This document shows positions 57,059-64,000 of a stretch of 64,000 nt of DNA, piece after piece. Source of the DNA: Gorsachius magnificus (lineage: Eukaryota; Chordata; Aves; Pelecaniformes; Ardeidae); the NCBI GenBank assembly GCA_034008185.1, contig CM067082.1, forward strand, positions 11,516,984 through 11,580,983, in the 5' to 3' direction. A program made the translations under genes and the position numbers. The notes beneath the pieces were generated by a model. The model was not told where the DNA came from. It saw only the letters and a program-made list of their open reading frames with translations, and ran no database searches. The stretch's first letter is position 1. Each line of letters starts with the position of its first letter.

Positions 57059-60000
57059 TACTTCGTATTAGAAGATCAAGCGCAGAGAGAAAGAAAATAA
57101 TTGATGACTGATCTTCTTTTTTAATCAATAACCCCAGAATCTTGCGTGCAGTGACGTTCTCTGTTTATTCAAAGCACACGTGCCTCTGCCCGACTCGGCT
57201 ACTGATACCGTTTCTTATCAGCACGTTTCATTCTTTCCCATTCTTGCAAGAGCTCTGCAAGGTAAAAAAAGGATATTATCTTCGTATTTAAGAGGCAAAA
57301 AAGGCTGACAGGGCTAGGTCTACCTCGCTATCGAGGCTTTTGCAAGAGCAGGAACAATGTGGCAACCCAAGATTTAGAGTTGTCTACACAAGCCCCGCTG
57401 GGGACCCCAGCTCCTTTGTCAGCAGCCAGCCCAGGCGCAAGCCACTGTCCTGGTATCGAGGTCGCCAGATAAAAGCACACACTCGGAGACACATCTCCCT
57501 CTTCCACGCAGATGTACGTACTTCAGATGAGCACTCCAAATTTGCAAAGAAAGACGCGCAGGGGCAGGGAACGTCATGCATTTACTCCATATGATGGCTC
57601 TTCTTGGGCACCCAGCTCAACCAGCCAAGCTGAAGAAGACCTCTGAAGACCTCTACATTGATTTGAATCCCCAATGCAGCTCTTTAAACTCTGGAAGAGT
57701 GCAACCTTGTGTCTCTGCAAAGGATGCTTGAATACCTCCTTTTCTTCAGGAACAAAGAAAGAGGAGGAATAGCTATTTAAAACCTACATGCCAGCCGATC
57801 CGGTGACTGAGTGCCATTCTCTGACAGCTTTTTTACACCGTCATGAACTTTAAATTTATTTTGTCTCCTGCTCCCAGCAGCTCCTAAACAGTGCGAGCTA
57901 AATATTTATAGAAGAGTCACTGTTTGTTTAAGTTTCAGTCCATACTCATGGAGGTCCAACATGCCCAGATCCCAAAATGACGGCTGATTACAGAAAAGCC
58001 TGAAAACAGGGCCGAGGGGACCCTGACACTTACCAGAACTTTCATCTGGATGCTTTCTCCAGTGGTTGTTTTGGGGCACCTTTCCCAGCTTCTTTCAAAA
58101 GAAGAGCAACTGCAGCCCCCGCCAGCCAAAGGCCACCTTCCATCAGATGCTTTGGCACAGCTCTGCTCGTTGCCACAGAGCCCCCGGTTTTGGGGAGCCC
58201 CTGATACGCTCCGGAGCCTGCTCCTCCCCAACTCGAGGCTGTTGGATTGCTTCTGGAAACGCCACTGAAGCACCCGAGCTGCTTCCCAGCGTGCACCAAG
58301 GCAGGCTGCAAATGCCTCCGAGCCCAGGCTCAACAAATCCCACCCCGACCTCCCCCTGCTGCCTCTCAGCAGCGGCTTTTCCAGTTTATCAGTGTCCCCT
58401 CCAATGGCACAACAAAACCCTTCCATACCTTACAGAATAACTGAGGATACCCAAACTTCTCGGCTAACTGGACCAACCTGTCAGAAGTTGAAGACATCTG
58501 TATGTGCCAGCACGCTTCTGCGATAAGCTAGGTAAGTCCAACAAGTCACATGCGGCAGAGGATGACAGCACCTTCTTGCATGTGGTGACACACAGCTTCC
58601 CAGGTGAGCCAAGAAAAAAAATTAGACCATGCTTCAGATGCAGTGACTTGCATTTACTCATCCCATAAAGTCACATGTGGGCCCAGTTAAACGCTCCTGG
58701 GAGTCTTCCATTTGGGCTATAACTGGGTACTCACCACCACGAAGGTGCACACGAGAGGCGAGGCTACCAAGCAGGCATAGTGCCATGCTGGCATACCCCG
58801 ATGGAGCATCTCACCCTGTTGATGTTGGGTGTTCAGACGAACAAGCTCCCAGAGGAACAGCAGAGGCAGGGAGACACCATCCAAGCAAACACACTTCTCA
58901 GTGTCTTCTGATGACCACCCAAGGCTGGAAATTCCCTTCGCTTTTATGTTTTCACATAAAAGTTCCCACGTGAGGAACGGAGTAGAGGTCTTACTCACCT
59001 CTGATGGGTGAGAAGTTGGGACAGCTTTGCTCAAGTTTAGCTGCTTCAGATCCAGCACCTGATTTGAACAGCCCCTTGGATGAGCACGCATTGCCGAAGA
59101 GCTCAAAACTACCAACAACAGCTATTGCTGTGCTCATCCCATCAAAATAAAGTCCTTCTCAGTGCTGCAGCAAGGTGGGACTCAGCAACATTGCTCTGTC
59201 CTGGGGGTCTTCCGGGGAATGACAGGACCCATTCTCGCCGTGCGTAGGGCGTTTCTCCCCAATAAAACAGATGATGTGGTGTCGAGCAAGAGGATGACTT
59301 TTGTCATCAGGTGGATCTCAAGGTCAGGCTTGCGTGTTGCCATCATTAGGAGTCTCGATATCCAGTGCAAAGGCCCTTGCATGGATGAAGAACCCAATCG
59401 TGCCAATGCCATGTGTACACACACTCCTCACCGTCCTCCTCACAGGGTTTTTTCTGTCCAGGTGTGCCTATCCAAACGCACACAGGAAAGCACCCACTGA
59501 AGTTTTATGGATGTGCTCATATGTACATGAATATGCATGAGTACACAGGCCCACCAGAAGCCAGCCATGCTGACAGATGACATTAAAGAGCAGACTGCAA
59601 CATGGAGGAGGCTGCAAATAATGCCAAGCACTTTCATCAGTAAAAGCCCAATTACCCAGCCTGCACACAGCCTCTCATCTCTATGGAGCAAGCAAAGCTA
59701 CTTATTAGAGGGATGCCTATACCGTAATTGGACTTTTAGAGACAGGAGAGGAGCTGCCTTGGCCTTCCCATGTTTTATTTCTCCAGGTCTTGGGGAAGAG
59801 ACCTGCTGCCAAAAGCACACACCTTGCCACGCACACCACCCCGGCTGGTGGGGCCACTGGAGCCAGCCGTAGCCAGGAGGTCAAAGGCACAAGTCTACAA
59901 CCAAGGAGACTTCGAAACCGCAGCTGGTCTCCTCCAGCACCATCCTCACCATTAGTGCCATGGGCTCAGCTTTACCAATGCTTTATGGAAGATAGACATA

Positions 60001-60077
60001 GATGCTTCATGGAGGAAAGCAAAATTTTACTAAGGCATGGAAGAGAGACACTTTTCTATTTTAATTCACCTGGTCCT
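57059..60077. other. Unique non-coding stretch
   Basis: No gene is supported. A 10-bp tandem GAAGACCTCT occurs at 57634-57653. Frames of up to 163 codons (57935-58426, minus) overlap several others and show no domain. An AT-rich patch lies at 57840-57930. Confidence 0.5.
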
Positions 60078-60084
60078 AAAAAAG

Positions 60085-60117
<33 letters not shown>

Positions 60118-60120
60118 AAC
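60078..60120. repeat. A-rich tract with A23
   Basis: An A23 run at 60085-60107 is flanked by AAAGA and GAAGAAAAAAAA interruptions. There is no retroposon body or target duplication that I can define, so it is listed as low-complexity sequence. Confidence 0.93.
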
Positions 60121-63100
60121 CCCAAAGACATACAGCCCCCCTCTTTCCCCTTCTACATAAATATTGGATCTGAGCGCTTTATGCTCTTAAGAAGTTAAAA
60201 ATAGGAAATAATACGAAGTCTATGTGCTGCATCTTTTATCAAAGCCTTTTATGAACATCAAAACCAGCTCCTCTGTGCTCTTTTATACTTTCCTGCCATC
60301 ACTCACAATTCATAAAAGAGGCCTAGGGAGATACAAAGGGTAACGCACTTCCCAGTACTGTCACAGGGAGCCAGGGACAAAAAACAGCTTTTCCTCAAAG
60401 CTCTGAAATCTAAGAGCAATTTTCTGATAAAATGTCACTTTTAGCACAAGAGATGAATAATAGATATTCAAAATATAAGAATACTTTCACAAGTAAACAA
60501 GGCTCTGCAGTGTCAAAGCCCTCCAGCAGCACCATCAAGCCTCTGCCAGAAGGACGGACAGCGCAATCGCCCTAACACCGCCGGGAAGCCCAGGCTGCGA
60601 GAACAAACACGCGTTTAACTGAAGGACAGGGTCTCTCTGGCCAAACTCCACCCGTGTTCTCTAGAGACACACATCCAGATGCCCTCCATTAAAAAAGGGG
60701 AGGTTTGGAGATTAGCAAGATGAACCAGAAACTCTTTACACATAAACTTGACTTTGACCCTGCTGTATCTCGGAAGACCTGGGATAAATCCAAACCCCCT
60801 CCCCATCTGTATGATGAGCGGGCTTACACTCACCATCAAGAGATACAAGCATTAATTAACTTCAACATTTAAAAAAACACATTTCAAAGACGGTAGCTAC
60901 TAGAGTATTCATGACTCTTTCCCAGCCTGTTCATATACCGGGATATGGAGCAAAGCCCCCATGCAAACCACGGCAAACCCAAGAGCACCGTTTAGCTGTT
61001 CAGCATCTTTTCCACAGAAGGCAAATTCCTAACTTGTGGTCACCGTTATTTTTTTCCTGCCTTGCACAGTAAGAGTGAGGAATTCCAAGGGAGGAAGTGA
61101 TAAACCCATGATAAAAAAAATTCCAGTGAACTTACAGCATTATCCTAAGCAAAAAAGAATTTCCTCCTTAGTCATCCACAGGCAGGGTAAGCCAACTCCC
61201 CCATGAATTACAGAAAAGCAGGGAAAAATGCTTATCTGGGAGGATTACTTCTCTTCCTAGCACCTCGGTATTTTATTTTTAAGCAGGGCAAAGGCCAAAT
61301 GAAAACCACCTGATGCTGATGTAAATACAGCCCTGGATAAAACTGCACAGGGACCCCAGCAGAAAGATTTTCTCCCTGCAAAAAGCTCAAAGAAAACCAA
61401 GTGATGGTTCCAGCAGGGAGGGTGATGGTCCTGCTGTATCCATTTGCCACAAGGATGCTGCAGCCAGCAAGAGGGCACATCCATGCTGTGGAGGTGGCCA
61501 AGCTGAAAGGCAACGCCAGCCCCCATGACCCATGGGGAGCTGGGGCACCGTGGGGGTCCCAGCATCGCTCAGCGCCCCAGAGAATGCCCCCAGGACTCCC
61601 CTTTGGACAAGAAAACTGGGGCATCAAGCCTGGGGTGGAGTTGGACCTCTTGCCTGGACGGTGGGCAGGGGTCCACCTTCCAGAGGCACCAGGGCTGGGA
61701 TGCATCCGTGCCTCATCCCCCAACTTCAATAACCTATACAAAAATGTATAGTTTTTTTCACTGCACAGCAGCAGAGCACATGCTCAGATCCCCTTTTTGC
61801 TGCTGGAGCCTCGGGTCTCTAATTCGACCTCCTGGCTTTGACACTGCAAAGGTAAAAGGGACACGGTGCAATGATGGTTTCCTGCAAAAGCAGAGCCAGT
61901 GAAACCACAGGATCCCCAAAACATCGCCAGGGAAAAATCAGGAGGACGGGTGTGAGATTTGCTTCCAGCTCAAGAAACGCTCTCAGAGTAAAAAATTGCC
62001 CTGAAACAGTATTTTGTGTTTCTGAACCGGGCTCCACACTGCAGGACCAGAAGATCGGGCAGATGCCCTCCCTCGGTGGCAGGCTGGCCCCGTGGCAGCC
62101 ATTCCTGGTTGGCTGGTTTTGTCTGCTGTTGGAAATCAGCAACCAGATCAGCCTGGAGATGATTAAAACTTAATTACAAACCCTTCAGATCATGTCCCAT
62201 GTACAGCTTTGGGACAGTGTAAATCCTGCCACCTTCACCGACCGGCCCCTCCAAGGGCCTCTCACAGCCTTGGGATGCCAGCCAGCTTCAGAGGCTTTAC
62301 ATTTTCGTGGCATGAGACAAATTTCACTACAAGTTCCTCAATATTAATCCACATAACACTGCTCAGCAGATGGGAGCCCAAGAAAACAGCCTGTCGACAC
62401 CTTTGGCTCTGCAGAGCCCCTCAAAGCAATGCAAAGGATTCGGGAGCTGAGCAGGTAACTCTTGCTTTGCTGGCTTTAGCAACGTCGCATCTCCCGATAG
62501 TTCACTGCTTCTTTGCAACCCTGAAGCAGCACGGTTAAGCCAGCAGCTGGGTAAGTATTTGCTGTGCACAGTATGCCAGCACCTGCAGATGCAGGCGCTC
62601 GTGGAAAAAGCAAAGATCACCCATTAAGAAAGATCTTTATTCTTAGAGTAACAACTGTGATGCTTTAGTCAATATAAAGCGCCGAGCAACATCTCGAAGC
62701 AACAGAGGACCATTCGACATGTACTAGCAGGATTATTTCAGACCTTTAAAAAGACACAAATATTTATTTATTTACAGAAATAAACAGAAATATGGCCTTG
62801 CGCATCCCTTTGGGCACAAACGGCACACGCCGAGATGCTGTCAGCAAGCGCCCCAAGAGAGAGGCAGACCCAAGGAGCAAAACCACACGTTGCAAAACGG
62901 AGGAGGAAGGTTTAGCATGACCTAAGGACTGAGATACACAATTAAATTGCTTCGCTCAAGCCGGCTCTCACCACCGCCCAGCCAGCAAAAGCCACCATAC
63001 TCCAAACCGCAGTCCTGGGGTGACCAGCAGCAGGATGGGTGCAGGACCATCAGCATCCCTCGCCCTGGGCACGCTCTCCTCCAAACCCCCAGGCAGGACA

Positions 63101-64000
63101 AGGAAAGAAAGACTGAAGCAAAATTTCAGCATTAGCAGCTCCAGCCCTTTTCCTGAGTAGAGGAAGAAGTGAATCCAAAGATTCAGCTGTAAATATTTTA
63201 AAAGTGGCAAATGGGCATTGGGCAGCCAAGATAAGAAGCGTTAAAAGCACTTACTTCCAGCCCTTGCAAATCCAGCCTGCTGAAGTGGTAAGGTAGGCTG
63301 CCCACAAACCGAAAGCTGAAACTAGTTTCAGCCCCAATTCCAGAGAATTAGGAGTAATTTTAGAAGCAGGAAACCATCGAGCAAGAGACAGCATCTGTAG
63401 ATTAAATCCTCTTCCTTTGCCAGGTTTCAATACATTTGACTCACAAAACCATAAAGAAAGTTAAGACTCCCTAAAAAAAAAAGCTTCATTGTCAAATTTA
63501 TTTTATAGCTTTGAGGTTATTTTTTTTTTTCCTTAAACCAATAAATACTTGCAATGCCTTTATTTGCTGACAGCTGGGGAGAGATTTGAAAACTTCACAA
63601 ACCGGCAATTTCAGTGCTTGTCTGTGCTGGGCACTGAAAAATTCCTCTCGGGTGAGAGTGAGGGGGTTACTCATGACAAGAGCATCCCTGCAATGTGCCA
63701 GGGCTGCTTTTCACTGTCATCCAACCATCCTTAATACCGACTTAGCCCATCCGTGATTTTTATAATCAGTTATGTGCTTTTGAAACACACGCCCAAATAT
63801 ATTACCCTCACAAGCAGCCACACTGAAGCTTTCTTTTTTTAAAAAAAAAAAAATTAATAACACACGTCTGTGCGTAGACGTACCCCCTAAAGGACATTTT
63901 GACCCAACGCTCTGCCCCCGCACTGAAAGGCTCTGCTATTCCACCATCAAGCATTTTCAGTGCTGATGGAGTTCATCATTTAACCAGCACCCAGGGATGC
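60121..64000. other. Unique non-coding stretch to the window end
   Basis: No gene is supported. At 60318-60400 the order GAGGCCTAGGGAGATAC, GCACTTCCCAGTACTGTCAC and GGGAGCCAGGGAC loosely resembles a MIR/L2-type core ('gaggcacagagag...ggtcacacagg'), too weak to name. There are T12 and A-rich runs near 63519-63530 and 63841-63853. The last 100 bp contain nothing recognised. Confidence 0.45.

Noticed and set aside
60078..60120. A-rich tract as a retroposon tail
   Set aside because: The upstream sequence is not a known SINE or mRNA, and no flanking direct repeats are evident.
1..64000. tRNA, 5S or small nuclear RNA genes
   Set aside because: I looked for the tRNA B-box (GGTTCGA-type) and for familiar snRNA starts and found no match with a plausible partner box. 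A covariance-model search would be decisive.

Overview
This 64-kb window reads as non-coding DNA from a bird. The evidence is the repeat content. At least fourteen copies of the CR1 LINE end in the avian-type 3' terminus, with the ATTCTATG-like octamer repeat and the conserved GATGATCTTAAAGGTC / CCTTCCAACC block. There is one long terminal repeat that I recognise from bird genomes. Mammalian Alu, L1 or B elements are absent. Sparse repeats, moderate GC and short introns or gene-poor spacers also fit a bird. I cannot name the species. I found no exon, promoter-exon pair, tRNA, rRNA or bacterial-type gene that I would defend. The many short reading frames look like chance frames or frames through repeats.

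Layout: 1-5279 is unique sequence. 5280-6249 holds a very old CR1 relic followed by a younger CR1 tail. 10490-10976 is a long, well-preserved CR1 3' end whose reverse-transcriptase C-terminal frame is still open. 12435-12510 and 13888-14062 are inverted CR1 tails. 14581-15240 is a clear CpG island (55 CpGs counted by hand in 660 bp), the best candidate for a functional element here. 18800-19735 looks like an ancient L2-like LINE tail. 20126-20540 is another inverted CR1. 21942-23057 is an apparent solo LTR with about ten degenerate 40-55 bp units inside it and a candidate target-site duplication. CR1 tails follow at 25814-25871 (+), 26851-27059 (-), 31147-31522 (+), 46883-46993 (-), 49043-49490, 49694-49943 and 52247-52324 (all +), 55313-55514 (+) and 57014-57058 (-). 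The last carries an expanded pentanucleotide microsatellite. Older CR1 relics lie at 43776-43920 (+) and 53257-53530 (-). Secondary CpG-rich patches are at 25381-25700, 46321-46620 and 48121-48420.

No set of genes can be shown to work together. The window is best read as intergenic or intronic DNA with two layers of LINE history. One layer is ancient amniote-type CR1/L2 relics. The other is younger avian CR1, of which two copies share an identical 149-bp block. The retroviral LTR and several small tandem duplications come on top of that. The CpG island could be an alternative promoter, the start of a non-coding RNA, or the 5' end of a gene whose coding exons lie outside the window.
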